The position numbers were made by a program, and so were the translations under genes. Under the pieces are notes generated by a model. The model was not told where the DNA came from, made no database searches, and saw only the letters and a list, made by a program, of their open reading frames with translations. Source: Streptomyces lushanensis (GTDB taxonomy: Bacteria; Actinomycetota; Actinomycetes; Streptomycetales; Streptomycetaceae). From it: 64,000 nt of DNA. Positions within the stretch are counted from its first letter, which is position 1. Each line of letters begins with the position of its first letter. Below, one piece after another: positions 43,326-52,814 of this stretch. Location: assembly GCF_001700515.1 (NCBI RefSeq), contig NZ_MAUD01000086.1, positions 1-64,000 of the forward strand, given 5' to 3'.

Positions 43326-43650
43326 CTCGGCAACCGGCTCCTTTTGCGTGACGGGTGGACTGAACGCCACGGCATCGGACGCGCGCGGAAACCTGACCCC
43401 CCAGGAAAGCCCGATGGTAGCGGATACGTTGCTGTTCGGTGAGCGGATCGAACTGGAGGGACGGGCGGCGTCCACGCGGCGGGACGGCAACGCCTGGTGT
43501 CGTCAAGACTTGGATTCCCTTCCTCGTGGAGGCCGTCCTCCGCCCACTTTCGGCTCTGCCGGAGGGGACTTTCCAGGAGGGATCCGCCGTGTGTGCCGGA
43601 AAGTCCTGACAGATCTGACAGACAGGAAACCGCTGGGCGAGGGCGGTTTC
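43326..43650. other. promoter region of the VWA operon and end of sdaA
   Basis: 325 bp without a gene. The right end carries the sdaA terminator (43626-43650) and a short repeat CTGACAGATCTGACAGACAG. The rest should hold the promoter of the three-gene operon; no clear -10/-35 pair was identified. Confidence 0.55.
43626..43650 (-). terminator. hairpin abutting the sdaA stop codon
   Basis: GAAACCGC and GCGGTTTC form a perfect 8 bp stem around 9 nt, beginning on the base after the sdaA stop. It marks the border between the core genes and the accessory segment. Confidence 0.65.
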
Positions 43651-45033
43651 TCAGCACTCGATGATGTTCACCGCGAGGCCGCCGCGGGCCGTCTCCTTGT
43701 ATTTGACGGACATGTCGGCGCCCGTCTCCTTCATGGTCTTGATGACCTTGTCCAGGGAGACCTTGTGGCTGCCGTCGCCGCGCAGGGCCATTTTCGCCGC
43801 CGTGACGGCCTTGACCGCCGCCATGCCGTTGCGTTCGATGCAGGGGATCTGGACCAGACCGCCGACCGGGTCGCAGGTCAGGCCCAGGTTGTGTTCCATG
43901 CCGATCTCGGCAGCGTTCTCGACCTGTTCCGCGCTGCCGCCCAGGACCTCGGCGAGTGCGCCCGCCGCCATGGAGCAGGCGGAGCCGACCTCGCCCTGGC
44001 AGCCGACCTCGGCGCCCGAGATGGAGGCGTTCTCCTTGAAGAGCATGCCGATGGCGCCCGCCGCCAGCAGGAAGCGGACCACGTTCTCGTCCTTCTCCTC
44101 CGCCGTGGCGCCGCCCGCCGCGAAGTTCATGTAGTAGTGCAGGACCGCCGGGATGATGCCGGCGGCGCCGTTGGTGGGCGCGGTGACCACCCGGCCGCCC
44201 GCCGCGTTCTCCTCGTTCACGGCCATCGCGTAGAGGGTGATCCACTCCATGGCGTGCGCCTGCGGATCGCCCTCGGCGCGGAGCTGGCGCGCGGAGTGGG
44301 CGGCGCGGCGGCGGACCTTCAGTCCGCCCGGCAGGATGCCCTCACGGGCCATCCCGCGCGAGACACACGCCTGCATCACCCGCCAGATCTCCAGCAGCCC
44401 GGCTCTGATCTCGTCCTCGGTGCGCCAGGCCTTCTCGTTCTCCATCATCAGCGCGGAGATCGACAGACCCGTCTCGCCCGACAGCCGCAGCAGGTCGTCG
44501 CCCGTGCGGAAGGGATGCCGCAGCACGGTGTCGTCGAGTTTGATCCGGTCCTCGCCCACGGCGTCCTCGTCCACGACGAACCCGCCGCCCACGGAGTAGT
44601 ACGTCTTCTCCAGCAGGAGGCCGCCGTCGCCGTCGTACGCGAGGACCGTCATTCCGTTGGGGTGGTACGGCAGGGCCTCGCGGCGGTGCAGGACCAGATC
44701 CGCGGCGGCGTCGAAGGCGATCTCGTGCATACCGAGCACATTGAGCCGGCCGCTGCTGCGGATACGTTCCGCCTGCTCGTCCGCGCTCTCCACGTCCACG
44801 GTGCGCGGTGAGTTGCCCTCCAGCCCGAGCAGCACGGCCTTCGGAGTGCCGTGGCCATGGCCGGTCGCGCCGAGCGAACCGTACAGCTCGGCCCGGACCG
44901 TGGCGGTGTGGGCGAGCAGGCCCTCGTTCTTGAGGCGACGGGCGAACAACCCGGCCGCGCGCATCGGACCGACCGTATGGGAGCTGGACGGGCCGATGCC
45001 GATCGAGAACAGGTCGAAGACCGAGATGGCCAC
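43651..45033 (-). CDS. sdaA: L-serine ammonia-lyase (iron-sulfur type)
   Basis: Single-chain 4Fe-4S serine dehydratase of 460 residues that converts L-serine to pyruvate and ammonia. The beta domain begins [20 protein letters not shown]. Cluster cysteines are in [17 protein letters not shown] and in [18 protein letters not shown], as in SdaA enzymes. GTG at 45033 lies 8 nt after AAGGAGT; the open frame further upstream lacks a signal for initiation. Together with glyA and the gcv genes upstream on the same strand it completes a route from glycine through serine to pyruvate. Gap to glyA is 220 bp, so it may have its own promoter. Confidence 0.96.
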   Translation of the reverse strand: MAISVFDLFSIGIGPSSSHTVGPMRAAGLFARRLKNEGLLAHTATVRAELYGSLGATGHGHGTPKAVLLGLEGNSPRTVDVESADEQAERIRSSGRLNVLGMHEIAFDAAADLVLHRREALPYHPNGMTVLAYDGDGGLLLEKTYYSVGGGFVVDEDAVGEDRIKLDDTVLRHPFRTGDDLLRLSGETGLSISALMMENEKAWRTEDEIRAGLLEIWRVMQACVSRGMAREGILPGGLKVRRRAAHSARQLRAEGDPQAHAMEWITLYAMAVNEENAAGGRVVTAPTNGAAGIIPAVLHYYMNFAAGGATAEEKDENVVRFLLAAGAIGMLFKENASISGAEVGCQGEVGSACSMAAGALAEVLGGSAEQVENAAEIGMEHNLGLTCDPVGGLVQIPCIERNGMAAVKAVTAAKMALRGDGSHKVSLDKVIKTMKETGADMSVKYKETARGGLAVNIIEC

Positions 45034-45253
45034 GGGGGTGACTCCTTGCTGGCTGGTAGACGCCTTTGTCTGCCGGGGTGGTGCAGAGATGACGTGTACA
45101 TAGATACGGTCCGGGGCACCACGCCGCACGTTCAGTGTGCGCGGTGCCCCGTGAACCCCGGCCGAACGGATGACGTCGGACCGGGTGGTGCGTGCGTTCG
45201 AGCTGGTGTCGCCGTGCGTGTTCGAGCCGAACCCGGTTGTCCGGGCGCGGTCC

Positions 45254-46525
45254 TTACTTCAGGCCCGGGTACAGCGGGTGCTTCACGGCCAGCGCGGAGA
45301 CCCGCCCGGCCAGTTCGTCACGGTCGTACGTCGGCTTCAGCGCCGTCGCGATGATCTCCGCGACCTCGGTGAAGTCCTCGGTGGTGAAGCCGCGGGTGGC
45401 CAGCGCCGGCGTGCCGATCCGCAGACCCGAGGTGACCATCGGGGGACGCGGGTCGTTCGGCACGGCGTTGCGGTTGACCGTGATGCCGATCTCGTGCAGC
45501 CGGTCCTCGGCCTGCTGCCCGTCCAGCTCGGAGTCGCGCAGATCCACCAGGACCAGATGCACGTCCGTACCGCCGGAGAGTACGGACACGCCCGCCTCGG
45601 CCACATCCGGCTGGACCAGCCGCTCGGCGAGGATCCGGGCGCCCTCCAGCGTGCGCCGCTGGCGCTCCTTGAACTCCTCCGTCGCCGCGATCTTGAAGGA
45701 GACCGCCTTGCCGGCGATGACATGCTCCAGCGGACCGCCCTGCTGACCGGGGAAGACCGCGGAGTTGATCTTCTTCGCCAGTTCCTTGGTGGAGAGGATC
45801 ACACCGCCGCGCGGGCCGCCCAGCGTCTTGTGGGTGGTCGTGGTGACGACATGCGCGTGCGGCACCGGGTTCGGGTGCAGCCCGGCCGCGACCAGACCGG
45901 CGAAGTGCGCCATGTCGACCATCAGATACGCGCCGACCTCGTCCGCGATCCGGCGGAACGCGGCGAAGTCGAGCTGCCGGGGATACGCCGACCAGCCGGC
46001 CACGATCAGCTTCGGACGGGACTCCTTGGCGAGCCGCTCGACCTCGGTCATGTCGATCTGGCCGGTCTCGCCGTCGACGTGGTAAGCGACGACGTCGTAG
46101 AGCTTGCCGGAGAAGTTGATCTTCATGCCATGAGTGAGATGCCCGCCGTGGGCGAGATTCAGACCCATGATCGTGTCGCCGGGCGTGAGCAGCGCGAACA
46201 TCGCCGCCGCGTTCGCCTGGGCGCCCGAGTGCGGCTGTACGTTCGCGTGCTCGGCGCCGAACAGGGCCTTCACCCGGTCGATGGCGATCTGCTCGACCAC
46301 ATCGACGTGCTCACAGCCGCCGTAGTAGCGGCGGCCCGGATAGCCCTCGGCGTACTTGTTGGTCAGGACGGAGCCCTGCGCCTCCATGACGGCGACCGGA
46401 GCGAAGTTCTCCGAGGCGATCATTTCGAGCGTGGACTGCTGACGGTGGAGCTCGGCGTCGACCGCGGCGGCGACATCCGGGTCGAGCTCATGGAGCGAGG
46501 AGTTCAGAAGCGACTTCGAAGACAT
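45254..46525 (-). CDS. glyA: serine hydroxymethyltransferase
   Basis: PLP enzyme of 423 residues that interconverts glycine and serine with methylene-tetrahydrofolate. The PLP lysine is in [15 protein letters not shown]. Other family marks: [11 protein letters not shown] near the N-terminus, [18 protein letters not shown] and [12 protein letters not shown] at 46525 (a GTG directly before it is also in frame) with AGGGA about 7 nt upstream. Only 33 bp after gcvH, so the two are co-transcribed. Confidence 0.97.
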   Translation of the reverse strand: MSSKSLLNSSLHELDPDVAAAVDAELHRQQSTLEMIASENFAPVAVMEAQGSVLTNKYAEGYPGRRYYGGCEHVDVVEQIAIDRVKALFGAEHANVQPHSGAQANAAAMFALLTPGDTIMGLNLAHGGHLTHGMKINFSGKLYDVVAYHVDGETGQIDMTEVERLAKESRPKLIVAGWSAYPRQLDFAAFRRIADEVGAYLMVDMAHFAGLVAAGLHPNPVPHAHVVTTTTHKTLGGPRGGVILSTKELAKKINSAVFPGQQGGPLEHVIAGKAVSFKIAATEEFKERQRRTLEGARILAERLVQPDVAEAGVSVLSGGTDVHLVLVDLRDSELDGQQAEDRLHEIGITVNRNAVPNDPRPPMVTSGLRIGTPALATRGFTTEDFTEVAEIIATALKPTYDRDELAGRVSALAVKHPLYPGLK

Positions 46526-46558
46526 CACAGTCCCTGGGGTGTCAGTGGCCGGAGCACG

Positions 46559-46936
46559 TCAGTTGCCGGAAAAGTCTTGGTACTCGTCGGCGGTGAGCAG
46601 ATCGGACGGCTCTTCCGCCACACGTACCTTGAACAGCCAGCCGCCTTCGAACGGAGCGGAGTTCACCAGTGAGGGGTCGTCCACCACGTCCTGGTTCGTC
46701 TCGATGACCTCACCGGTCACCGGGGCGTAGAGATCGCTGACCGACTTGGTCGACTCCAGCTCTCCGCAGGACTCGCCCGCGGTCACCGTGTCACCGACCT
46801 CGGGGAGCTGGGCGAACACGACATCACCGAGGGCGTTGGCCGCGAACTCGGTGATCCCGACCGTCGACACCCCGTCCACGGGGTTCGTCAGCCACTCGTG
46901 CTCCTTGGTGTAGCGGAGCTGCTGGGGGTTGCTCAT
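46559..46936 (-). CDS. gcvH: glycine cleavage system H protein
   Basis: Lipoyl carrier protein of 125 residues that shuttles the aminomethyl group between the P, T and L proteins. The lipoylated lysine is in [17 protein letters not shown], and the N-terminus YTKEHEWL is typical. It lies between gcvT (252 bp upstream) and glyA (33 bp downstream) on the same strand. gcvP is not in the window. Confidence 0.97.
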   Translation of the reverse strand: MSNPQQLRYTKEHEWLTNPVDGVSTVGITEFAANALGDVVFAQLPEVGDTVTAGESCGELESTKSVSDLYAPVTGEVIETNQDVVDDPSLVNSAPFEGGWLFKVRVAEEPSDLLTADEYQDFSGN

Positions 46937-47188
46937 GACCTGAATTCTCCTGTACGCGGGGGAGTGGTGCGGAACGGCTGTCTTGAGGAACGAGACAGAA
47001 CGAGCTGGAACAAGACGGGAGGGGGCCGAAACCGGGTCGACGACGGGAGGTCACCGGCACGGCACCGACACGCACGGCGTCGGCACGGCACCGGAACCCG
47101 GGAGGCACCCTCCCGGGACGGCGCCCGGATCCCGGAGACGCGCCGGAGGCCGGCCCGGGGCGGAGCTGGAGCGCCGAGGACGTCCGTA

Positions 47189-48328
47189 TCACTTCTGGCG
47201 CTTGTAGAAGGGCAGCGCCACGACCTCGTACGGCTCATGGGTGCCCCGGATGTCGACCCCGACGCCCGCCGTGCCCGGCTCGGCGTACGCGACGTCGACG
47301 TACGCCATGGCGATCGGCCTGCCCAGGGTGGGGGACGGGGCGCCCGAGGTGACCGCGCCGACGACCGCGCCGTCGGCGACGACCTGATAGCCCGCGCGCG
47401 GGACCCGGCGGCCCTCGGCGATCAGACCGACCAGCTTGCGCGGCGGCGCGCTCGCGGCGCGCTCGGCCGCCGCCTCCAGGGCCTCGCGCCCGACGAAGGC
47501 GCCCTCGTTCGACGTCTTGTCGAACTTCACGACCCGGCCGAGGCCCGCGTCGAACGGAGTGAGACCGGTGGTCAGCTCGTTGCCGTACAGCGGCATCCCT
47601 GCCTCCAGCCGGAGCGTGTCGCGGCAGGAGAGCCCGCACGGCACCAGGCCGACGCCCTCGCCCGCCTCGGTCAGCGCGCGCCACAGCGTCTCCGCGTGCC
47701 CGGGCTCGACGAACAGCTCGAAACCGTCCTCGCCGGTGTAGCCCGTGCGGGCGATCAGCGCCGGGACACCGGCCACGGTGCCCGGCAGGCCCGCGTAGTA
47801 CTTCAGCCCGTCCAGATCGGCGTCGGTCAGCGACTTGAGGATGCCCGGGGACCGCGGCCCCTGGACGGCCAGCAGCGCGTACGCGTCACGGTCGTCGCGC
47901 ACCTCGGCGTCGAAACCGGCGGCGCGGGCGGTCAGCGCGTCCAGCACCGTCTCGGCGTTGGAGGCGTTGGCGACGACCAGATACTCGCTGTCGCCGAGGC
48001 GGTAGACGATCAGATCGTCCAGGATTCCGCCGTCCTCCCGGCAGATCATGGTGTAGCGGGCGCGGCCCACGGCGACGGCGCCGATGTTGCCGACCAGCGC
48101 GTGGTCGAGCAGCCGGCCCGCGGCCGGACCCGAGACGGTGATCTCGCCCATGTGCGAGAGATCGAAGAGCCCGGCCCCGGTCCGTACGGCGAGGTGCTCG
48201 TCGCGCTCGCTGCCGTAGCGCAGCGGCATGTCCCAGCCCGCGAAGTCGGTCATGGTCGCGCCCAGCGCGCGGTGCACGGCGTCGAGGGCGGTCGTACGGG
48301 GGGCGCTGCTCGGCGGGGCGTGATTCAT
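47189..48328 (-). CDS. gcvT: glycine cleavage system T protein (aminomethyltransferase)
   Basis: Folate-dependent enzyme of 379 residues that releases ammonia from the H-protein-bound intermediate and forms methylene-THF. Family marks: DFAGWDMPLRYGSERDEHLAVR near the N-terminus, FDLSHMGEI, and GLGRVVKFDK. ATG at 48328 is about 8 nt after GGGAG; it lies downstream of a tandem glycine riboswitch, so glycine should switch on the transcript and possibly the gcvH-glyA genes behind it. Confidence 0.97.
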   Translation of the reverse strand: MNHAPPSSAPRTTALDAVHRALGATMTDFAGWDMPLRYGSERDEHLAVRTGAGLFDLSHMGEITVSGPAAGRLLDHALVGNIGAVAVGRARYTMICREDGGILDDLIVYRLGDSEYLVVANASNAETVLDALTARAAGFDAEVRDDRDAYALLAVQGPRSPGILKSLTDADLDGLKYYAGLPGTVAGVPALIARTGYTGEDGFELFVEPGHAETLWRALTEAGEGVGLVPCGLSCRDTLRLEAGMPLYGNELTTGLTPFDAGLGRVVKFDKTSNEGAFVGREALEAAAERAASAPPRKLVGLIAEGRRVPRAGYQVVADGAVVGAVTSGAPSPTLGRPIAMAYVDVAYAEPGTAGVGVDIRGTHEPYEVVALPFYKRQK

Positions 48329-48362
48329 CGGTGTGGCTCCCAGGGCATGACGACGAGGACGG

Positions 48363-48568
48363 TCCTCCCCATCTGTCATCGGAACCTGAGAGGTTCACCA
48401 CGACCACCCGTACCAGGGGTCATGACTTGCACCTTGGGTGGAGCCGCGGCACTGCGGCCCGCTTTTCAGATCTGCCTCGTCCGCGCGGTACGGGGCCTGA
48501 GAGATTCAAGGGAGGAACTTGCTCCTTCGGCGCCCGGCGCACACGGTGACCGGGACTCTCCCGCGCGG
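48363..48568 (-). promoter_or_regulatory. tandem glycine riboswitch upstream of gcvT
   Basis: Read on the minus strand, aptamer 1 (about 48568-48466) shows GGGAGAG, the conserved CCGAAGGAGCAAG, then CTCTCAGGC and a GGACGAGGCAGA end. Aptamer 2 (about 48458-48363) has the divergent CCCAAGGTGCAAG, then CCTCTCAGGTTCCGATGACA and ends GAUGGGG. These are the glycine-binding core elements of the gcvT RNA family. The distance to the gcvT start is about 35 bp, so translation control or a transcription switch are both possible. Confidence 0.88.
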
Positions 48569-48747
48569 ATTCAAACGGCCGGTATGCAGTTGGCGGGCAC
48601 ATCATCGCACGCATCCGGGTGATTCGGAGCGCCTGGCCCGTAACTGGCCGGACGGCGTGAAAAGCTTGTGCCGCATTACCATTTCTTTACACTTCGTGGG
48701 CAAGGGTCATGGGCCAGGCCGACTGAGCTGACAGGGGGACGGCGAAG

Positions 48748-49422
48748 ATGTCGCAGAGGTCCGGGGCATATGTGACGACCGCGGGGGTGCCGGCCCAGCA
48801 GGGCGTGTCCGGCCGGGAGGCCGTGGCCCGGCCCGTGGCGGTCGTCAGGGATTTGAGAGGGCGCCGGGGCCGGGTGCCGGGCGCCCTGGTCTTCACCGCG
48901 GGCGACCTGGTGGTGGTCTCCGGGCTGCCGGGCAGCGGCAAGTCCACCCTGATCGGGCGGGCCGCCGAGGCCGGCGGGATCGACTCGCAGGACACCAGGG
49001 ACCGCTGGGAGCGCCGGCTGCCGGGCGGCCTCCCCTATGCCGTCTACCGCCCGCTCGTCCGTATAGCGCATTACGCGGGACTGCGGCGCGCGCTCCGCTC
49101 CGGCGAGAGCGTGGTCGTGCACGACTGCGGTACGCAGAGATGGGTACGGCGCTGGCTGGCCCGCGAGGCCCGCAGACGTGGCCGCGGGCTCCATCTCGTC
49201 CTGCTGGACGTGCCGCCCGAGGTGGCCCGCGCGGGCCAGCGGGAGCGCGGTCGCGGCGTCTCCGGGTACGCGTTCGCCCGCCATCGCCGGGCCGTCCGCC
49301 GTCTGCTGCGCGGCGCCGAGTCGGGCCGGCTGCCCAGGGGCTGCGCCACGGCGGTGCTTCTGGACCGGGACGCGGCGGGGGCCCTGGACCGGATCGTCTT
49401 CCCTCCAGGGCCGGGCGGGTGA
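48748..49422 (+). CDS. P-loop kinase-like ATPase
   Basis: Single-domain P-loop protein of 224 residues. Walker A is VVSGLPGSGKST (about 58-69). A Walker B-like strand LHLVLLDVPPE and an Arg-rich lid (RERGRGVSGYAFARHRRAV) follow, as in small nucleoside, gluconate or zeta-toxin-like kinases. No antitoxin lies nearby, so a toxin role is unlikely. Substrate unknown. ATG at 48748, no strong ribosome binding site. Divergent from the gcvT riboswitch. Confidence 0.8.
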   Translation: MSQRSGAYVTTAGVPAQQGVSGREAVARPVAVVRDLRGRRGRVPGALVFTAGDLVVVSGLPGSGKSTLIGRAAEAGGIDSQDTRDRWERRLPGGLPYAVYRPLVRIAHYAGLRRALRSGESVVVHDCGTQRWVRRWLAREARRRGRGLHLVLLDVPPEVARAGQRERGRGVSGYAFARHRRAVRRLLRGAESGRLPRGCATAVLLDRDAAGALDRIVFPPGPGG

Positions 49423-49741
49423 CGGCGCGCTGAGCGCCGCACACCGGCAGGGGGCGCACGCGCGCGCGGGTACGAGCCCCTGCCTGCGGCGTTAGGGTGT
49501 GTCCGCACCATCGCGGCTCCGCCCCCGGGGCGGGGCCCGAGCCCGCCGCGGAGCGGCTGAGGCCACCGTGGTGCCCGCGGTCGCACGGCGGAGGACCGGT
49601 CTCGTACGGGACGTGCCCGGCCGGCGCCGGCAACGCCGCGAGCGTGGGCGCCCGTCAGGCCGAGCCGGCCGCGGATCCGGGGAAACGGCTTATGGGACAA
49701 CCCTTGAGGTGCCGCGGCAGGCACGGGGGCGGAGGAAGACT
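49423..49741. other. gene-less region before the SseB pair
   Basis: 319 bp very GC-rich DNA. A TAGGGT at 49493-49498 is a plausible Streptomyces -10 element for the sseB-like genes. Nothing else is recognisable. Confidence 0.5.
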
Positions 49742-50476
49742 GTGAACACTGCATGGCCGGGCAACGAGCTGGAAGAGGTGCTCGCCGCCTCGCTCGGCAG
49801 CCGGGGCGCGGGCGGCCGGCTGGTGGAGGTGCTCGGACGCAGCGAGGTCTGGGTGCCGCTGCCCAACGGCGGAGGCCCGGACAGTCCCGGTCTCGATCTG
49901 CCGACCCTGGAGATAGAGGGCGCGCCGTACGTCCCGGTCTTCAGCTCCCAGCAGCAGTTCCTCCAGTGTGTCGGCGCCCATATGCCCTTCACGGTGGCGC
50001 CGGCCCGTGACTTCGCGCGCGGCCTGCCCCCGCAGCTGGGTATCGCGGTCAACCCGGGCGGCATGGTCGGTATGCCGCTGCCGCCGCCCGCCGTCGCGGA
50101 GCTGTGCCGGGCGGGACGGACCCCGCTCGACGGTCCGGCGACCGGCGGCCGGGTCCGGCTCTTCGAACCGGACTGGCAGGAGGATCCGGTCGACTTCCTC
50201 TCGGCCGCCGCGGGCGAGTTCGAGGCGTCCGGCGTGGTGCTCTCGGCCCGCCGCGCGCTCGCCAGCGTCGAGGGCGACTCCCCGGCGCTCTTCATCGGCG
50301 TACAGCTCTCCTCGTGGGAGGCCGCCGACCGCAACGCGCCGCTGGACGCGCTCGGCCGCGCCCTGGGCCGGGTCGCGGTGGGCTGGCCCGTCAATCTCAT
50401 CCTGCTGGACGTCGCCCAGGACCCGGTCGGCGACTATCTGCTGACGAAGGTGAGGCCGTTCTACCAGCGGGCATAG
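49742..50476 (+). CDS. SseB-family protein 1
   Basis: Protein of 244 residues with an SseB N-terminal domain (VWVPLPNGGGP, YVPVFSSQQQFLQCVG, then LPPQLGIAVNPGGMVGMPL) and a C-terminal SseB domain (LFIGVQLSSWEAADRNAPLDAL). Cytoplasmic; the molecular role is unknown. The name comes from the E. coli enhanced serine sensitivity phenotype. GTG at 49742 with GGAGGAAG just upstream. Its position two genes from the serine/glycine cluster is also seen, as I recall, in S. coelicolor. Confidence 0.88.
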   Translation: MNTAWPGNELEEVLAASLGSRGAGGRLVEVLGRSEVWVPLPNGGGPDSPGLDLPTLEIEGAPYVPVFSSQQQFLQCVGAHMPFTVAPARDFARGLPPQLGIAVNPGGMVGMPLPPPAVAELCRAGRTPLDGPATGGRVRLFEPDWQEDPVDFLSAAAGEFEASGVVLSARRALASVEGDSPALFIGVQLSSWEAADRNAPLDALGRALGRVAVGWPVNLILLDVAQDPVGDYLLTKVRPFYQRA

Positions 50477-50629
50477 ACACCAGGCGTCAAGGCTGTGTCA
50501 GGACGGCCGCCTAAGCTGGTTTGATGGCTGGGCCAGCGCGCGTGTGTCCGGACGGGCCTTCCCGCACGGGGGCCGACGGGCCTCGGGGCTGCTGGTCGAA
50601 TGGTGGATCGAAGAGGGGCGGGACCCAGA

Positions 50630-51415
50630 GTGAGCGCGTCAGGCACCGCGGCGGCCGGGCAGGTCGAGCAGATGCTGCGCCAGGTGACGCCAGGACGCTA
50701 CGACGCGTACGAGGCGCTCCTCCAGGCCCTCGCCGACGACAGCGTCTGGATGCTGCTCTGGCACGGCCGGGCCGGTTCACCGGACGCCCAGTACGGCAAC
50801 ATGGAGGTCGACGGGCTCGGGTACGCACCGTGCGTCACCTCGGCCAAGGAGCTCTCCGTCAGCGGCTGGACCCGGGCGCACGAAGTGGTCACCGGCCGTG
50901 ACATCGCCCGCGCGCTCTATCCCGACCGCTGGGGAATCTGGCTCAATCCGCACGCGCCCGGCGGCGGAGTCGGCATCCCCTGGCTCGATCTGCGGCGGAT
51001 CGCCACCGGACTGGACCGGATGCCCGCGGGACCGCTGCGGCTCTCCGAGCCGGCCATCGCGCTCCCGCAGTTCTACGCCCTGCTCACCCAGAACGCCCAC
51101 CGCACACCCGCGGTCCGCTCGCTGCGCCGCGCCTGGGTGCAGCCGGCGCTCGGTGTCCCGTATCTCACGATCGGCCTGGATCTGTACGACACGAGCGCCG
51201 TGTCCGTCGATTCCGTCCGCGCGATGATGCGGCAGTCGATCACGGCGGTTCCGGACGGACTTCCGGTCTCGACGGTGGCGATGTCCGACGAGTACGACCC
51301 GGTGACGATGTGGCTACGGGCCAACGCGCGTCCGTTCTACGACCGCGAAGCACACGCGGGACCGGCGCCGACCTCGGGTTATGGCTATCCGCCGCCCGCT
51401 TCCCACGCGTATTGA
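50630..51415 (+). CDS. SseB-family protein 2
   Basis: Second SseB-like protein, about 261 residues, with a divergent N-terminal domain (DSVWMLLWHGRAGSPDAQYG, then GYAPCVTSAKELSVSGW) and a C-terminal domain ending in a Gly/Pro/Tyr-rich tail. It follows SseB 1 by 153 bp. The GTG at 50630 is taken as start, but an ATG at 50600 with a weaker binding site would add ten residues. Its own hairpins follow at 51481-51516. Confidence 0.82.
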   Translation: MSASGTAAAGQVEQMLRQVTPGRYDAYEALLQALADDSVWMLLWHGRAGSPDAQYGNMEVDGLGYAPCVTSAKELSVSGWTRAHEVVTGRDIARALYPDRWGIWLNPHAPGGGVGIPWLDLRRIATGLDRMPAGPLRLSEPAIALPQFYALLTQNAHRTPAVRSLRRAWVQPALGVPYLTIGLDLYDTSAVSVDSVRAMMRQSITAVPDGLPVSTVAMSDEYDPVTMWLRANARPFYDREAHAGPAPTSGYGYPPPASHAY

Positions 51416-51480
51416 GCCCGCCGGCGCGGAAGATACGGATGCTCGGGTTCCGCCGTATGTCAACCAGATTGAGCCCTGTG

Positions 51481-51516
51481 TCCGGTCTGACCGGATAGCG
51501 GACGACTTAGTCCGCT
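51481..51516 (+). terminator. double hairpin after the SseB pair
   Basis: TCCGGT-CTG-ACCGGA (51481-51495) is followed directly by AGCGGAC-GACTTA-GTCCGCT (51497-51516). Both stems are perfect. Confidence 0.6.
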
Positions 51517-51771
51517 GAGACGAGCGGACCGTCCGGATAACGGAACACCTCTACCCGCATCACGTTTGAGCAAACATTCCTCTTGGGGACTGGCGGGTGA
51601 TCGCGAAGTGGCTGAAGACTCCGGGGAGCAGGTGGTCTCGGCCTAGTGTGCGATGCGCTGACAGAAGCAGTTCCCGCCACAGGGGGACCACGTGCGTCAT
51701 GTGATGTGAAAGTGCCGCTACAGCGGCGGTCATGGGCCGGCCACCGTCGGCCGAGAGGGGTCTCCAGCGCA
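51517..51771. other. promoter region of the oligopeptide transporter operon
   Basis: 255 bp without a gene between the hairpins and the first permease gene. A TAGTGT near 51,645 may be a -10 box. No operator was identified. Confidence 0.45.
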
Positions 51772-52770
51772 ATGACGGCACCTATCGAGACCACCGGGTC
51801 GGCGGCGACAGCGCAGCCGGAAGCGGTCCTGGAGGGCGCCGGGGGCAAGCAGATCGAAGGCCGTTCGCTCGGCCGGATCGCGTGGACGCGTTTCAAGCGG
51901 GACAAGGTCGCCGTAGCGGGCGGCGTCATCGTGATCCTGCTGGTTCTTGTCGCCGTACTGTCCAAACCGATCCAGGCGGTGTTCGGTCTCGACCCCAACG
52001 CCTTCAACCAGGATCTGGTGGATCCCACGCTGCTGGCGCCCAAGGGCGGCTTCGGCGGGATGAGCTGGGATCATCCGCTGGGCGTGGAACCGCAGACCGG
52101 GCGTGACATCCTGGCCCGTATCATCGAGGGCTCATGGGTCTCCTTGGTGGTCGCGGCCGGATCGACGTTGCTCTCGGTCGTCATCGGCGTCGTGATGGGC
52201 GTCGTGGCGGGTTTCTACGGCGGTTGGGTGGACAGTGCCATCAGTCGCATGATGGACACCTTCCTGGCCTTCCCGCTACTGCTTTTCGCGATCTCGATCT
52301 CCGCGTCGCTCCAGGGCAACGCGTTCGGTCTTGAGGGGCTTCCGCTCCGTATCGCCGTACTGATCTTTGTGATCGGCTTCTTCAGCTGGCCGTACATCGG
52401 CCGGATCGTGCGCGCGCAGACGCTCAGCCTGCGTGAGCGGGAGTTCGTCGAGGCGGCCCGATCGCTGGGCGCGCGAGGACCGTTCATCCTGTTCCGGGAG
52501 CTGCTGCCGAATCTGGTCGCGCCGATCCTCGTGTACTCCACCCTGCTGATCCCCACCAACATCCTCTTCGAGGCTTCTCTGAGCTTCCTGGGGGTGGGTA
52601 TCGCACCGCCGCAGGCCTCCTGGGGCGGCATGCTGTCCACCGCGGTCGACCTCTACCAGGTCGACCCGATGTTCATGATCATCCCCGGTATGGCGATCTT
52701 CATCACCGTGCTGGCATTCAATCTGCTGGGGGACGGGCTGCGTGACGCACTCGACCCCCGTGGCAAGTAA
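51772..52770 (+). CDS. oligopeptide ABC importer permease (DppC/OppC type)
   Basis: Membrane permease of 332 residues with an N-terminal cytoplasmic extension, one leading helix and a five-helix core. The ATPase-contact (EAA) loop is REFVEAARSLGARGPFILFRELLPN. The typical C-type N-terminal motif SKPIQAVFGLDPN and the HPLGVEPQTGRDILARII segment place it with DppC/OppC. ATG at 51772, about 11 nt after GAGAGGGG. First gene of a five-gene operon (permease C, binding protein, permease B, two ATPases). Confidence 0.94.
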   Translation: MTAPIETTGSAATAQPEAVLEGAGGKQIEGRSLGRIAWTRFKRDKVAVAGGVIVILLVLVAVLSKPIQAVFGLDPNAFNQDLVDPTLLAPKGGFGGMSWDHPLGVEPQTGRDILARIIEGSWVSLVVAAGSTLLSVVIGVVMGVVAGFYGGWVDSAISRMMDTFLAFPLLLFAISISASLQGNAFGLEGLPLRIAVLIFVIGFFSWPYIGRIVRAQTLSLREREFVEAARSLGARGPFILFRELLPNLVAPILVYSTLLIPTNILFEASLSFLGVGIAPPQASWGGMLSTAVDLYQVDPMFMIIPGMAIFITVLAFNLLGDGLRDALDPRGK

Positions 52771-52814
52771 GAGCGGCCCTGCCGCATCGGTCAATCGAGG
52801 GGGCTTTCCTCAGG

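Larger units (their letters stand above)
34700..43650. other. lower-GC accessory segment (candidate acquired island)
   Basis: From about 34.7 kb to the end of sdaA the sequence is visibly less GC-rich, gene density falls (two stretches over 600 bp without genes), and the gene types are accessory: a decayed antitoxin-like regulator, an XRE regulator and a VWA/PP2C/kinase triad. The flanks are a stress cluster and conserved glycine genes. No integrase, transposase, tRNA or flanking direct repeat was seen, so the exact limits and the way of entry are unknown. Confidence 0.55.

Noticed and set aside
34700..43650. Integrative element with integrase and attachment sites
   Set aside because: No integrase, excisionase, transposase, tRNA gene or flanking direct repeat could be found; only composition and gene content suggest acquisition.
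48748..49422. Zeta-type toxin
   Set aside because: The P-loop and size would fit, but there is no antitoxin gene beside it and the locus is core chromosome; left as kinase-like ATPase.
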